DNA of 64,000 bases from Brevundimonas sp. G8 (GTDB taxonomy: Bacteria; Pseudomonadota; Alphaproteobacteria; Caulobacterales; Caulobacteraceae), in assembly GCF_902506205.1 (NCBI RefSeq), contig NZ_LR732816.1, positions 2,926,993-2,990,992 of the forward strand, in the 5' to 3' direction. Below the pieces are notes generated by a model, which did not search any database, was not told the DNA's origin, and saw only the letters and a program-made list of their open reading frames with translations. Shown here in pieces: positions 26,728 through 36,069 of this stretch. Position 1 is the stretch's first letter; each line of letters starts with the position of its first letter. The position numbers and the translations under genes were made by a program.

Positions 26728-27036
26728 TCGGTAGAAACCCCTGGTGGTCACGCATCACGTTACGCCGACCCCTTAGCAGGGTCCGCGCCAGCCTTCCAAG
26801 TTTATCGAATTTGAGGCGAATGCAAGGCCGCATGGCTTGCGCGGCCGCCTATGATCGGACCCGCGTTCTGCGGTTTGCGCCTGTTGCGCTGGATACGGAG
26901 GGTTTTGCATCGCGCCGCACTTGAGCTTTGCCGCGACGGGGTTTACGGCCGTCGCAAGGTCTAAAGGCCGCGTCCCGACGACGCATCCAACGAACCCCTT
27001 CGGCGTTCGACAGCCCAGACCAGGCGAGAACACCCC
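26728..27036. other. Divergent promoter region, autotransporter / glycosyltransferase
   Basis: 309 bases without a gene. On the plus strand TTTACGG (26942-26948) and GTCTAAAG (26959-26966) resemble the Caulobacter housekeeping pattern TTGACGS-N10-14-GCTANAWC and could drive the glycosyltransferase gene. No clear promoter for the minus strand is seen and there is no hairpin or repeat of note. Confidence 0.35.
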
Positions 27037-28287
27037 ATGAGCATGACAGACCTCGACGTTCAGGAAAGCGAACTCCGACTGATTCCGGGGCTGGACGTGG
27101 AAGTCGCGGATACCTTGCGGGCCTTGAAGGCGGCCGCGATGGACGAGCGGCCGCGTCTGGTGGACACCACCATGCTGTACGCGCCGCGCTCGGGCGGGGT
27201 GAAACGCTACATCCTGTCCAAGAAGGCCTGGATCGAATCGAACCGGCCCGGGGTCAGCCATTCGCTGATCGTGCCCGGCGCCCGGCACAAGGCGCGCGCC
27301 GACGGCATCGTGCAGTTGCGTGCCACAAAGCTGCCGTTCGGCGACGGCTATCGCTGGCCTAGTTCGGTGAAGCGCTGGAGCGCCTGGGTGGCGGCGATGA
27401 AGCCGTCGATCATTGAAGCCGGCGATCCCTATACGCCGGGGCAGGGGGCGCTAGAGGCCGGCCAGCGGGTCGGATGTCCGGTCGTCGGTTTCTGCCACTC
27501 CGATCCTGCGGGGCTGGCGGCGCTGCACTTCGGCGAATGGGCCAAGAAGCCGGTCGAGAAGCGCTGGGCCAAACTGTTTTCCCAGTTCGACCGGGTGGTG
27601 TCGCCCAGCCGTTTCATCGCGCGACGGCTTGAGGAGGCCGGCGTTGATAATATCGTCATCCGTCCCTTGGGCGTGGAGATCGACACCTTCCGGCCGGAAC
27701 GCCGGGACCGCCAATGGCTGCTGAACAAGCTGGGCCTGGGCGAGGACGCCCGGTTGCTTTGCTTCGCCGGACGGCCCGCGAAGGAGAAGAACGTCGATGT
27801 GCTGATCGAAGCGGTCCAAAAGCTGGGCGCGCCCTATTATCTTGTGCTGGTCGGCGCAGGCGCCGGGATGCCGGAGGAGGATCGCGTCATCTCCATGCCC
27901 TATGAAAGCGACCCCAAGGCCGTCGCCAAGATCATCGCCAGCTGCGACGCCTTCGTTCACGCCAACGACAAGGAGCCGTTCGGCCTGATCGTGCTGGAGG
28001 CCATGGCGTGCGGTCGCCCCGTGGTGGGCGTCAACGCGGGCGGGGTCGCCGAAACGGTGGACGAGACCGTGGGCCAGTTGGCGGTCAGCGCGGACGCCGG
28101 CGACTATGCCGAGGCAGTCGAGGCCCTGTTCGCGCGCGATATCGAAGCCATCGGTCTGGCGGCGCGCGAGAAGGCGGTCAGCCAGTTCGCCTGGAACCGC
28201 GTGTTCGAGGACCTGTGCATGGTCTATGGCGAGCTGACGGGCGAGGCGGCCTTCGTGAACCCGGATACGGCCCTGCCGCTGCATTGA
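27037..28287 (+). CDS. GT4-family glycosyltransferase
   Basis: 416-residue group 1 (GT4, GT-B fold) glycosyltransferase. The C-terminal nucleotide-sugar domain shows FAGRPAKEKNVDVLIEAV (about 248-265) and the E-x7-E motif in KEPFGLIVLEAMACGRPVVG (about 311-330). The N-terminal half has APRSGGVKRY, the acceptor-side glycine-rich loop. It adds a sugar to an envelope or exopolysaccharide acceptor in the cytoplasm; donor and acceptor are unknown. It is not clustered with other polysaccharide genes here. Confidence 0.9.
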   Translation: MSMTDLDVQESELRLIPGLDVEVADTLRALKAAAMDERPRLVDTTMLYAPRSGGVKRYILSKKAWIESNRPGVSHSLIVPGARHKARADGIVQLRATKLPFGDGYRWPSSVKRWSAWVAAMKPSIIEAGDPYTPGQGALEAGQRVGCPVVGFCHSDPAGLAALHFGEWAKKPVEKRWAKLFSQFDRVVSPSRFIARRLEEAGVDNIVIRPLGVEIDTFRPERRDRQWLLNKLGLGEDARLLCFAGRPAKEKNVDVLIEAVQKLGAPYYLVLVGAGAGMPEEDRVISMPYESDPKAVAKIIASCDAFVHANDKEPFGLIVLEAMACGRPVVGVNAGGVAETVDETVGQLAVSADAGDYAEAVEALFARDIEAIGLAAREKAVSQFAWNRVFEDLCMVYGELTGEAAFVNPDTALPLH

Positions 28288-28348
28288 TGGGGTCGTGCAG
28301 ACGCACGGCGATCAGCGATTGAATGGGGCGCGTTTCCGAAGAACGGGG

Positions 28349-28390
28349 CGCGCCACTTCTTTTTGCAATGTCTGGAAAAGAAGTGGCGCG
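28349..28390 (-). repeat. 15-bp inverted repeat overlapping the 3' end of tRNA-Asp copy 1
   Basis: CGCGCCACTTCTTTT (28349-28363) is the exact inverse complement of 28376-28390, with a 12-base loop. Seven bases of the second arm are the 3' end of the tRNA, including its CCA. In the transcript the tRNA tail would pair with downstream RNA. Confidence 0.8.
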
Positions 28391-28460
28391 AGTGACGGGG
28401 CTCGAACCCGCGACCTCCGGCGTGACAGGCCGGCACTCTAACCAACTGAGCTACACCCGC
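28384..28460 (-). tRNA. tRNA-Asp (anticodon GUC), copy 1
   Basis: 77-base cloverleaf on the minus strand: acceptor GCGGGTG, D-arm AGCTCAGTTGGTTAGAGT, anticodon stem CCGGC with loop CTGTCAC (GTC), T-arm GGGTTCGAGCCC, encoded GCCA end. It is identical in sequence to the second copy 80 bases away. Confidence 0.97.
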
Positions 28461-28513
28461 GTATCAGGTCGAAACTTTTGAGCTGTTTCGAAAGCTTCTT
28501 GGGAAGGCGGTGT

Positions 28514-28546
28514 GCGCCACTCTTCTATTGCTAGAGAGAGTGGCGC
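28514..28546 (-). repeat. 10-bp inverted repeat overlapping the 3' end of tRNA-Asp copy 2
   Basis: GCGCCACTCT (28514-28523) is the inverse complement of 28537-28546, with a 13-base loop; the second arm includes the last six bases of the tRNA gene. The arrangement repeats that of copy 1 although the loop and outer arms differ. Confidence 0.75.
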
Positions 28547-28617
28547 GAGTGACGGGGCTCGAACCCGCGACCTCCGGCGTGACAGGCCGGCACTCTAACC
28601 AACTGAGCTACACCCGC
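28541..28617 (-). tRNA. tRNA-Asp (anticodon GUC), copy 2
   Basis: Identical 77-base gene to copy 1, upstream of it on the minus strand, with an 80-base spacer between the two. Both encode CCA. They may be cotranscribed from one promoter above 28617. Confidence 0.97.
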
Positions 28618-28713
28618 GTTTCCCGGCCGAAGCGGCTGTGCGCCCCGGCGAGGGGCGTCGTTTAGGCGGGCTGACACATCGCGTCAAGCGACCTTTTCGG
28701 AGAAACGCGACCC

Positions 28714-30345
28714 TCAACGCGACGGGGCCGTGGACGGCGTGACGATCGCCGCCTGGGGCGGGCTGTGCGGGCCCGCCAGGCCGCCGCTCGTGGGCTCCTG
28801 AGCGGCCACGGCCGGGGCGGGCGGTTCATAGTGGACGCCGACGCCCGGCCCCAACGGCAGGTCGAAGGCCACCCAGGCCGCCACCATGGCCAGACCGGCG
28901 ATCAGGAAGGCCCCGGCATAGGGCAGCATGGTCGCCATCAGCGATCCCAGGCCGAATCGTGGATCCCAACGCTGGGCGAAGGTCAGGATCAGCGGGAAAT
29001 AGCTCATCAACGGTGTGGCGATGTTGGTGACCGAATCGCCCATCCGATAGGCGGCCGTCGTCATCTCGGGTGAAATGCCCAGCAGCATGAACATGGGCAC
29101 GACGATGGGCGCCAGGGCCGACCATTTGGCCGAGGCCGAGCCGATGAACAGGTCGAAGAAGCACGAGACGAAGACGACGCAGATCAGCAACAGCGGGGCG
29201 GGCAGGGCGAGGCCCTTCAGGCCCGCCGCCGCATGGACCGCCAGTATGGGGCCGAGGCCCGACCAGTTGAACATGGCCACGAAGTGGGCGGCGAAGAAGG
29301 CGAGCACGATATAGGGCGCCAGCTGGGCGATGCCGTCGCGCATCATCGTCACCATGTCGCGGTGCGACTGGATCGTGCCCGCCCCCGCGCCATACGCCCC
29401 GCCGGCGACGAAGAAGGTGATTGCGAAGAAGGCGACCAGGGACTTGTAGAGCGGATTGAACTTCTGCTCCGGGTCCACCTCGGGATCGACGAACGGCGAG
29501 CCCGGCAGGAAGGTCAGCATGGTCCACAGCGCGATCATGCCCAGAACCGCCATGCCGGCGAACCGGAGGCCGCGCTTCTCGGCGGCGGTCAGCGGCTGTT
29601 TTTCCGAGGCGTTGGGTGCGGCGACGCCCTCGGCCGGCTTCCAAACGCCCAGGCGCGGCTCGATCACACGATCCGTCAGGAACCAGACGATGGGGGTGAA
29701 GACGAACACCACCCCGACGATGAAGAACCAGTTGCCGGCGATGTTCACCGAATAGGACGGGTCGATCAGTTGCGCGGCCGGTTCGGTGATGCCCAGGATC
29801 AGCGCATCGCTGGCGCCCGGAAACAGATTGCCGGCATATCCGCCCGAAACGGCGGCGAAACCTGCGGCGAGGCCGGCCAGCGGATTGCGGCCCGCCGCGG
29901 CGAAGATCACGGCCGCTAGGGGAATGACGACCACATAGGAAGCGTCCGACGCGTGGTGGGACACCATGCCGGTGATCACGACGATCGGCGTCAGTATGGC
30001 GCGTGGCGCATTCAGCAGGGCGCCGCGAATGGCGGTGGCGAACAGGCTCGTCCGCTCGGCGACCGATGCGCCGTAGATGATGGTGATGACGATCCCCAGC
30101 GGCGGGAAGTCGGCCAGGGTGCGCGGCATGCCGATGATCAACTGCGCCAAGTTCTCGGGCGACAACAGGCTCTTGGCGACCAACTGATCGCCGGTCACCG
30201 GATTTACGGCGGACCAGCCCAGGCCCGCGCCGACCATGCTGAGGACGATCAGTCCGCCGATCAGCCACAGGAACAGGAAGACGGGATCGGGCAGGCGATT
30301 CCCGATCCGCTCCACGGCGTTCAGGGCGCGGCTGGCTGCGCTCAT
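28714..30345 (-). CDS. AbgT-family transporter
   Basis: 543-residue membrane protein of the AbgT family, which takes up p-aminobenzoyl-glutamate or, in some members, exports sulfonamides. About eleven to thirteen hydrophobic segments are visible. Family features are NRLPDPVFLFLWL near residue 16, TGMVSHHASDASYVVVIPLAA (about 144-164) and DSVTNIATPLMSYFPLIL in the C-terminal half. The C-terminus is a proline- and alanine-rich tail. No peptidase partner gene (abgA/B) is adjacent. It is divergent from the nuo operon. Confidence 0.92.
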   Translation of the reverse strand: MSAASRALNAVERIGNRLPDPVFLFLWLIGGLIVLSMVGAGLGWSAVNPVTGDQLVAKSLLSPENLAQLIIGMPRTLADFPPLGIVITIIYGASVAERTSLFATAIRGALLNAPRAILTPIVVITGMVSHHASDASYVVVIPLAAVIFAAAGRNPLAGLAAGFAAVSGGYAGNLFPGASDALILGITEPAAQLIDPSYSVNIAGNWFFIVGVVFVFTPIVWFLTDRVIEPRLGVWKPAEGVAAPNASEKQPLTAAEKRGLRFAGMAVLGMIALWTMLTFLPGSPFVDPEVDPEQKFNPLYKSLVAFFAITFFVAGGAYGAGAGTIQSHRDMVTMMRDGIAQLAPYIVLAFFAAHFVAMFNWSGLGPILAVHAAAGLKGLALPAPLLLICVVFVSCFFDLFIGSASAKWSALAPIVVPMFMLLGISPEMTTAAYRMGDSVTNIATPLMSYFPLILTFAQRWDPRFGLGSLMATMLPYAGAFLIAGLAMVAAWVAFDLPLGPGVGVHYEPPAPAVAAQEPTSGGLAGPHSPPQAAIVTPSTAPSR

Positions 30346-30480
30346 TCGGATGACTTTCGGTTACATGATCAGGCGCGCAATAGGGCTTTGCGGACGTGAG
30401 GCGCGCAAGCGTCGGGCCTGCGACATATGGCGCGTAAACTTGCGATCCATTCTCAATGAAAAGCCAATGTCCGCAGGGGT

Positions 30481-30508
30481 TTGAACGGCGACGTTCTTGG
30501 GTCTAAGA
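30481..30508 (+). promoter_or_regulatory. Candidate promoter of the nuo operon
   Basis: TTGAACG (30481-30487) and GTCTAAGA (30501-30508) resemble TTGACGS-N10-14-GCTANAWC with mismatches. It lies 43 bases before nuoA in the 205-base region divergent from the AbgT gene. Confidence 0.4.
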
Positions 30509-30550
30509 AGCGCCGAATCCCGCCTCTCCCCGGCGGACGAGGTTCTTCGA

Positions 30551-30928
30551 ATGAACGCATTCCTTCTCGAATATCTGCCCGTCGTCATCTTCGCCGGCGT
30601 GGCTGCCCTGATCGGCATTCTTTTCATCGTGCTGCCGCTGGTGCTGGCGCCGAAGAATCCCGACTCGGAAAAGTTGTCGGCTTATGAGTGCGGCTTCAAC
30701 GCCTTCGACGACGCGCGCATGAAGTTCGACATCCGCTTCTATCTGGTGTCGATCCTGTTCATCATCTTCGACCTGGAAGTGGCCTTCCTGTTCCCGTGGG
30801 CGGTGTCGATGTTCGATCTGTCGCACGGCGGCATGGTCTTCGCCTTCTGGTCGATGATGGTCTTCCTCGGGGTGCTGACCATCGGCTTCATATACGAATG
30901 GAAGAAGGGAGCCCTGGAATGGGAGTAG
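30551..30928 (+). CDS. nuoA: NADH-quinone oxidoreductase subunit A
   Basis: 125-residue membrane subunit of complex I with three hydrophobic segments. The motif [21 protein letters not shown] (split around residues 48-68) is diagnostic. ATG 30551 is chosen because [14 protein letters not shown] is the usual N-terminus. It is the first gene of the operon and overlaps nuoB by 10 bases. Confidence 0.95.
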   Translation: MNAFLLEYLPVVIFAGVAALIGILFIVLPLVLAPKNPDSEKLSAYECGFNAFDDARMKFDIRFYLVSILFIIFDLEVAFLFPWAVSMFDLSHGGMVFAFWSMMVFLGVLTIGFIYEWKKGALEWE

Positions 30929-31527
30929 TCGCCACTTCCACGCCGACGACCCTGGTTACGGCATCCGGCGCGCCGCTGGTTCCGGCCGGCGCCGCCGCCC
31001 GCTCGACCGTCGAGGGCTATGACCCCAAGGTCCACGACAAGTTCTTCGAGGCCGTGAACATGGAGCTCGGCGAGCGGGGCTATCTTGTCGCCGCCGCCGA
31101 CGACGTCATCAACTGGGCGCGCACTGGCTCGCTGATGTGGATGACCTTCGGCCTGGCCTGCTGCGCCGTCGAGATGATCCAGATGTCGATGCCGCGCTTC
31201 GACGTCGAGCGCTTCGGCATGGCGCCCCGCGCCAGTCCGCGCCAGTCGGACCTGATGATCGTCGCCGGCACCCTGACCAACAAGATGGCCCCGGCCATCC
31301 GCAAGGTCTACGACCAGATGCCCGATCCGCGCTATGTCGTGTCGATGGGCAGCTGCGCCAACGGCGGCGGCTACTATCACTATAGTTACAGCGTCGTGCG
31401 GGGCTGCGACCGCGTCGTGCCGGTGGACGTCTATGTGCCCGGCTGCCCGCCGACGGCGGAGGCGCTGCTTTACGGCCTGCTGCAACTGCAGAAGAAGATC
31501 CGTCGCACGGGGACCATCGACCGATGA
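30919..31527 (+). CDS. nuoB: NADH-quinone oxidoreductase subunit B
   Basis: 202-residue peripheral-arm subunit carrying the terminal 4Fe-4S cluster N2. The ligands are seen in [10 protein letters not shown] (tandem cysteines), [11 protein letters not shown] and [11 protein letters not shown]. The ATG overlaps the end of nuoA. An N-terminal extension of about 30 residues before the conserved [11 protein letters not shown] is alanine- and threonine-rich and may be flexible. Confidence 0.97.
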   Translation: MGVVATSTPTTLVTASGAPLVPAGAAARSTVEGYDPKVHDKFFEAVNMELGERGYLVAAADDVINWARTGSLMWMTFGLACCAVEMIQMSMPRFDVERFGMAPRASPRQSDLMIVAGTLTNKMAPAIRKVYDQMPDPRYVVSMGSCANGGGYYHYSYSVVRGCDRVVPVDVYVPGCPPTAEALLYGLLQLQKKIRRTGTIDR

Positions 31528-32153
31528 GTTCGTTGGCTGTTCAGGCGCAACATGAAGCGGCTCTGACGCCGTTGGGCGCGGAGATGGTCGGTGCGCTGGG
31601 CGTCGAGGCGCAGATCGCCTTTGGCGAACTGACGCTGGTGGCGCCGCGCGAGCGGATCGTCGAGGTGCTGACGGCGCTGCGCGATCAGTTCGGTTTTCAG
31701 CAGCTGCTGGACCTCTGCGGCGTGGACTACCCGGATCGCAAGGAGCGGTTCGAAGTCGTCTATCACCTGCTGTCGATGACCCGGAACGCGCGCCTGCGTG
31801 TCAAGGTGTCGACCGACGAGACCCAGCCGGTGCCTTCGGTCATCTCGGCCTATCCGGCCGCCAACTGGTTCGAACGCGAAGCCTACGACATGTACGGCAT
31901 GCTGTTCTCGGGCCACCCGGATCTGCGCCGCCTGCTGACGGACTATGGCTTCGAGGGGCATCCGCTCCGCAAGGACTTCCCGATGACGGGCTATGTCGAG
32001 GTCCGCTACGACGAGGAACAGCGCCGCGTGGTCTATGAGCCGGTCAAGCTGACGCAAGAGTTCCGCACGTTCGACTTCCTGTCGCCCTGGGAAGGCGCCG
32101 AATACCCCGCGCCGGTCCTGCCGGGCGACGAGAAGGCGGGAGGCCAGGCGTAA
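31524..32153 (+). CDS. nuoC: NADH-quinone oxidoreductase subunit C
   Basis: 209-residue 30-kDa subunit of the peripheral arm. The signature [18 protein letters not shown] lies at about residues 134-151, preceded by [18 protein letters not shown]. It overlaps nuoB by four bases (ATGA) and nuoD by one, and is separate from nuoD rather than fused as in E. coli. Confidence 0.96.
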   Translation: MSSLAVQAQHEAALTPLGAEMVGALGVEAQIAFGELTLVAPRERIVEVLTALRDQFGFQQLLDLCGVDYPDRKERFEVVYHLLSMTRNARLRVKVSTDETQPVPSVISAYPAANWFEREAYDMYGMLFSGHPDLRRLLTDYGFEGHPLRKDFPMTGYVEVRYDEEQRRVVYEPVKLTQEFRTFDFLSPWEGAEYPAPVLPGDEKAGGQA

Positions 32154-33415
32154 TGGCTGACGGAAACCCCACTCTGCCGCTGGGCGTCGATGTGTTCGAA
32201 GACGACCTCGACACGCGCACCGCCCACGCGCGCGACATGGAAGACCGCAAGTTCACCATCAACTTCGGTCCGCAACACCCGGCCGCGCACGGCGTGCTGC
32301 GTCTGGTGCTGGAGCTGGACGGCGAGATCGTCGAGCGCGTCGATCCGCACATCGGCCTGCTGCACCGCGGCACCGAGAAGCTGATGGAGGCGCGCACCTA
32401 CCTCCAGAACGTGCCGTATCTGGACCGCCTCGACTATGTCGCGCCGATGAACCAAGAGCACGCCTTCTGCCTGGCCATCGAGAAGCTGCTGGGCATCGAG
32501 GTGCCTTACCGGGCGCAGCTGATCCGCGTCCTGTATTCGGAAATCGGCCGCATCCTGTCGCACATGCTGAACGTGACGACACAGGCCATGGACGTGGGCG
32601 CCCTGACGCCGCCGCTCTGGGGCTTCGAGGAGCGCGAGAAGCTGATGGTGTTCTACGAGCGCGCCTGCGGCGCCCGTCTGCACGCCAACTATTTCCGTCC
32701 GGGCGGCGTCCACCAGGACCTGCCGATGGACCTGATCGACGACATCGGTCGCTGGTGCCACGAGTTCCCGCCCGCGCTGAAGGACATCGAAAGCCTGGTC
32801 ACCGAGAACCGCATCTTTAAGCAGCGCAACGTCGACATCGGCGTGGTGTCCAAGGAGCAGGCCCTGGAGTGGGGCTTCACCGGCGTGATGCTGCGTGGCT
32901 CGAACATCGCCTGGGATCTGCGCAAGTCGCAGCCTTACGAGTGCTATGCCGAGCTGGAGTTCGACATCGTCGTCGGCAAGAACGGCGACTGCTGGGACCG
33001 CTATCTGGTGCGCATCGAAGAGATGAAGCAGTCGGTGCGGATCATGGAGCAGTGCATCCACAAGCTGCGCAACTGCCCCGGCGAGCCGGTCATGATCGAG
33101 GACAACAAGATCGTCCCGCCGCGTCGTGGCGAGATGAAGCGCTCGATGGAATCCCTGATCCATCACTTCAAACTGTATACCGAGGGCTTCAAGACGCCTG
33201 AGGGCGAGGTCTATGCCTCGGTCGAAGCGCCCAAGGGCGAGTTCGGCATCTACCTGGTGTCGGACGGCACCAACAAACCCTATCGCGTGAAGATCTCGGC
33301 GCCGGGCTTCCGCTCGCTGCAGGCGATGGACTGGATGAACCGTGGCCACCAGCTGGCCGACGTGTCCGCCATCTTGGGCTCGCTCGACATCGTTTTCGGA
33401 GAAGTGGACCGATGA
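32153..33415 (+). CDS. nuoD: NADH-quinone oxidoreductase subunit D
   Basis: 420-residue 49-kDa subunit that forms the quinone-binding pocket with Nuo[21 protein letters not shown] (about 33-52) holds the conserved quinone-site histidine, and [10 protein letters not shown] and the C-terminal DIVFGEVDR are typical. About 25 extra residues precede the conserved part. It starts on a TAATG overlap. Confidence 0.97.
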   Translation: MADGNPTLPLGVDVFEDDLDTRTAHARDMEDRKFTINFGPQHPAAHGVLRLVLELDGEIVERVDPHIGLLHRGTEKLMEARTYLQNVPYLDRLDYVAPMNQEHAFCLAIEKLLGIEVPYRAQLIRVLYSEIGRILSHMLNVTTQAMDVGALTPPLWGFEEREKLMVFYERACGARLHANYFRPGGVHQDLPMDLIDDIGRWCHEFPPALKDIESLVTENRIFKQRNVDIGVVSKEQALEWGFTGVMLRGSNIAWDLRKSQPYECYAELEFDIVVGKNGDCWDRYLVRIEEMKQSVRIMEQCIHKLRNCPGEPVMIEDNKIVPPRRGEMKRSMESLIHHFKLYTEGFKTPEGEVYASVEAPKGEFGIYLVSDGTNKPYRVKISAPGFRSLQAMDWMNRGHQLADVSAILGSLDIVFGEVDR

Positions 33416-34089
33416 GCGTTCGTCGTCTCGCCAAGGTACAGCCCGCCTCGTTCGCCTTCACGGCCGACACGACGGCCAAGGCCGAATGGTGGATCAGGAA
33501 ATACCCGGAAAGCCGTCGTCAGTCGGCAGTGATCCCGGTCCTGTGGCTGGTGCAGAAGCAGGAAGGCTGGGTCTCCGAACCCGCCATCCGCGCCGTCGGC
33601 GAACTGCTGGGCATGCCCTTCATTCGGGTGCTGGAGGTCGCGACCTTTTACACCATGTTCATGCTGGAGCCGGTCGGCAAGACGGCCCTGATCCAGGTGT
33701 GCGGCACCACGCCGTGCATGCTGCGCGGCGCCAATGAGCTGATGCGCGTCTGCAAGGAGAAGATCGGTCCCAAGGATCATCTGTCCGCCGACGGCCGCTT
33801 CACCTGGCAGGAAGTCGAATGCCTGGGCGCCTGTTCAAATGCGCCCATGGCCCAGATCAACGACTATTATTTTGAGGACCTGACGCCCGAGACCATCGGC
33901 CAGATCATCGACGACTTCGCCGCCGGCAAGACGCCGAAGCCGGGATCGTATGCCGGTCGCATTACGTCGGAACCGGCGGGCGGCGCCAAGACGCTGCTGG
34001 ACGCCAAACTCTACGACGGGTCGGCCGCCAAGCCGATCAAGAAGCTGCCGAACAGCGACCCGGCGCCGGTCGAGAAGGCGCCGGCCTGA
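33412..34089 (+). CDS. nuoE: NADH-quinone oxidoreductase subunit E
   Basis: 225-residue subunit with a thioredoxin-like 2Fe-2S domain. Cluster ligands are in [11 protein letters not shown] and [10 protein letters not shown]. The C-terminal ~50 residues ([14 protein letters not shown], then Lys/Pro-rich) form an extension common in alphaproteobacteria. It overlaps nuoD by four bases and the next small gene by one. Confidence 0.96.
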   Translation: MSVRRLAKVQPASFAFTADTTAKAEWWIRKYPESRRQSAVIPVLWLVQKQEGWVSEPAIRAVGELLGMPFIRVLEVATFYTMFMLEPVGKTALIQVCGTTPCMLRGANELMRVCKEKIGPKDHLSADGRFTWQEVECLGACSNAPMAQINDYYFEDLTPETIGQIIDDFAAGKTPKPGSYAGRITSEPAGGAKTLLDAKLYDGSAAKPIKKLPNSDPAPVEKAPA

Positions 34090-34352
34090 TGGCGCCGCCT
34101 GATCTGAGCACCGACGAAGGCCGCGCGGCCTATCGCAAGGAACTGCGCGGCGTCGGACGTCCGTTGCGGGCTGGCGGCCTGGCGATGGTCGTCGGCGCGG
34201 CCCTTCTGATCCTGATCTCGCGTCAGGGCGCGGTCGGACCGTGGGCGGTCAATCTTTCCTACTTCATGCTGGCGGCGGGCTGGGTGATGGTCATCGCGGC
34301 CATCTGGATGCGCACCCGCCACCACAAGCGCCGTCTGGCGGAAGGACTCTGA
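34089..34352 (+). CDS. Small two-helix membrane protein inside the nuo operon
   Basis: 87 residues: a charged N-terminus, two membrane segments ([13 protein letters not shown], about 31-43, and [17 protein letters not shown], about 58-74) joined by a short loop, and a basic tail [12 protein letters not shown]. Its ATG overlaps the nuoE stop and nuoF follows five bases after its own stop, so expression follows complex I. It does not match a known core subunit. An accessory or assembly role for complex I is an inference from position. Confidence 0.8.
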   Translation: MAPPDLSTDEGRAAYRKELRGVGRPLRAGGLAMVVGAALLILISRQGAVGPWAVNLSYFMLAAGWVMVIAAIWMRTRHHKRRLAEGL

Positions 34353-34357
34353 GGGCC

Positions 34358-35671
34358 ATGATCGGCATTCTCGAAGACAAGGATCGCATCTTCACAAACC
34401 TGTACGGCTTCCAGGACTGGACGCTGGACGGGGCGAAGAACCGCGGCGCGTGGAACGCCACCAAGGACATGTTGGACCTTGGCCGCGACTGGATTATCAA
34501 CAACGTCAAGGCCTCGGGTCTGCGCGGCCGTGGCGGCGCGGGCTTCTCGACAGGCTTGAAGTGGTCATTCATGCCCAAGGAAGTGAAGGATCGCCCTCAC
34601 TACCTGGTCATCAACGCCGACGAATCCGAGCCCGCGACCTGCAAGGACCGCGAGATCATGCGCCATGATCCGCACCTGCTGATCGAAGGCGCGCTGATCG
34701 CCAGCTTCGCGATGCAGGCCCATGCCTGCTACATCTATCTGCGCGGCGAGTACGTGCTGGAGCGCGAGCGGATGGAAGCCGCCGTCAAGCAGGCGTACGA
34801 AGGCAAGCTGATCGGCAAGGACAACGTCCACGGCTGGGACTTCGACGTCTATATCCACCACGGCGCCGGCGCCTATATCTGCGGCGAAGAGACGGCCTTG
34901 CTGGAATCGCTGGAAGGCAAGAAGGGCCAGCCGCGCCTGAAGCCGCCGTTCCCTGCCGGGGCTGGCTTGTATGGCTGCCCGACCACAGTGAACAACGTCG
35001 AGTCGATCGCCGTCGTCGGCACCATCCTTCGTCGCGGCGCCGACTGGTTCGCCAGCTTCGGTCGTCCGAACAACACCGGCACCAAGCTGATGTCCCTGTC
35101 GGGTCACGTGAACACGCCGTGCGTGGTCGAAGAGGCCATGTCGATCCCGCTGCGCCAGTTGATCGAGGATCACGGCGGCGGTGTTCGCGGCGGCTGGGGC
35201 AATTTGAAAGCCATCATCCCCGGCGGCGCATCCTGCCCGGTCATCACGCGCGAGCAGGCCGAGACGGTCCTGATGGACTTCGATTCCATGCGCGAGGTTC
35301 GCTCGTCGCTGGGAACTGCCGGCGTGACCGTCATGGACGAGTCGACGGACATCGTGAAGGCGATCGCCCGCATCAGCTACTTCTTCAAGCACGAGAGCTG
35401 CGGCCAGTGCACGCCATGCCGCGAAGGCACCGGCTGGATGTGGCGCGTGCTGGAGCGGATGGCCGTGGGCGAGGCCGATCCGTCGGAGATCGACCTGCTG
35501 CTGGACGTCGCCAGCCAGGTCGAGGGCCACACCATCTGCGCCCTGGGCGACGCCGCCGCCTGGCCGGTTCAAGGTCTGATCCGTCACTTCCGTCACGAGA
35601 TCGAGGACCGCATCGCCAACTACCGCAGCCGCCGCGCGAACTTCGCCGGCCACGCGATCGCTGCGGAGTGA
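34358..35671 (+). CDS. nuoF: NADH-quinone oxidoreductase subunit F
   Basis: 437-residue NADH-oxidising subunit. [16 protein letters not shown] (about 50-65) binds NADH/FMN, and [13 protein letters not shown] (about 346-358) with a later Cys holds cluster N3. It passes electrons from NADH through FMN into the Fe-S chain. The start follows GAGGGCC with the conserved [14 protein letters not shown]; the frame is open further upstream without likeness to the family. Confidence 0.97.
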   Translation: MIGILEDKDRIFTNLYGFQDWTLDGAKNRGAWNATKDMLDLGRDWIINNVKASGLRGRGGAGFSTGLKWSFMPKEVKDRPHYLVINADESEPATCKDREIMRHDPHLLIEGALIASFAMQAHACYIYLRGEYVLERERMEAAVKQAYEGKLIGKDNVHGWDFDVYIHHGAGAYICGEETALLESLEGKKGQPRLKPPFPAGAGLYGCPTTVNNVESIAVVGTILRRGADWFASFGRPNNTGTKLMSLSGHVNTPCVVEEAMSIPLRQLIEDHGGGVRGGWGNLKAIIPGGASCPVITREQAETVLMDFDSMREVRSSLGTAGVTVMDESTDIVKAIARISYFFKHESCGQCTPCREGTGWMWRVLERMAVGEADPSEIDLLLDVASQVEGHTICALGDAAAWPVQGLIRHFRHEIEDRIANYRSRRANFAGHAIAAE

Positions 35672-35673
35672 CC

Positions 35674-36069
35674 ATGCGTCTCGTCGCCGCCCTGCTGCTG
35701 ATCCTGCCGACCCTCGCCGCTTGCGGCGATGGGGAGAAGGCTGCGCCTCAGGCGACGTCGGCGCCCAAGGCTTCGGCTACGGCCGAGGTCGAGGCTGCGC
35801 CGGTTTCAAAAGCGGTGGCTCCTGCTGACCTGCAGTCGGCTTGTCGTGACGTGGTGAACCGCATGTTCGGTCAAGGGGGTGACGCTGTCACCTTCAAGGC
35901 CAACGGCGAACAAGCGGCTGAAGTGTCGTGGCGCGCGCCGGTCGATGGTGGCGTGCTGAAATTCGAATGCCGGGCAGACGGCGACGGCGTGGGCCTGTTC
36001 CGCGACGGTCAACCGATGTCCGTAGATGTACAAATGGCGGCTCCCGCCGCCAAGCAAGAGGCTCGCTGA
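35674..36069 (+). CDS. Small predicted lipoprotein inside the nuo operon
   Basis: 131 residues with a lipoprotein signal (MRLVAALLLILPTLAACGDG, lipobox LAAC), an Ala/Pro/Glu-rich linker, then a compact domain SACRDVVNRMFGQGGDAVTF ... LKFECRADGDGVGLFRDG with two cysteines that could pair. It begins two bases after nuoF and its stop overlaps the nuoG ATG. The mature protein would sit in the periplasm, away from the peripheral arm, so any link with complex I would be with the membrane arm or with assembly. Family not recognised. Confidence 0.75.
   Translation: MRLVAALLLILPTLAACGDGEKAAPQATSAPKASATAEVEAAPVSKAVAPADLQSACRDVVNRMFGQGGDAVTFKANGEQAAEVSWRAPVDGGVLKFECRADGDGVGLFRDGQPMSVDVQMAAPAAKQEAR

Noticed and set aside
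28384..28617. tRNA-Asp pair as an attachment site of an integrated element
   Set aside because: No integrase, no direct att repeat and no foreign cargo lie between or beside the two genes; only inverted copies of the 3' end are seen.
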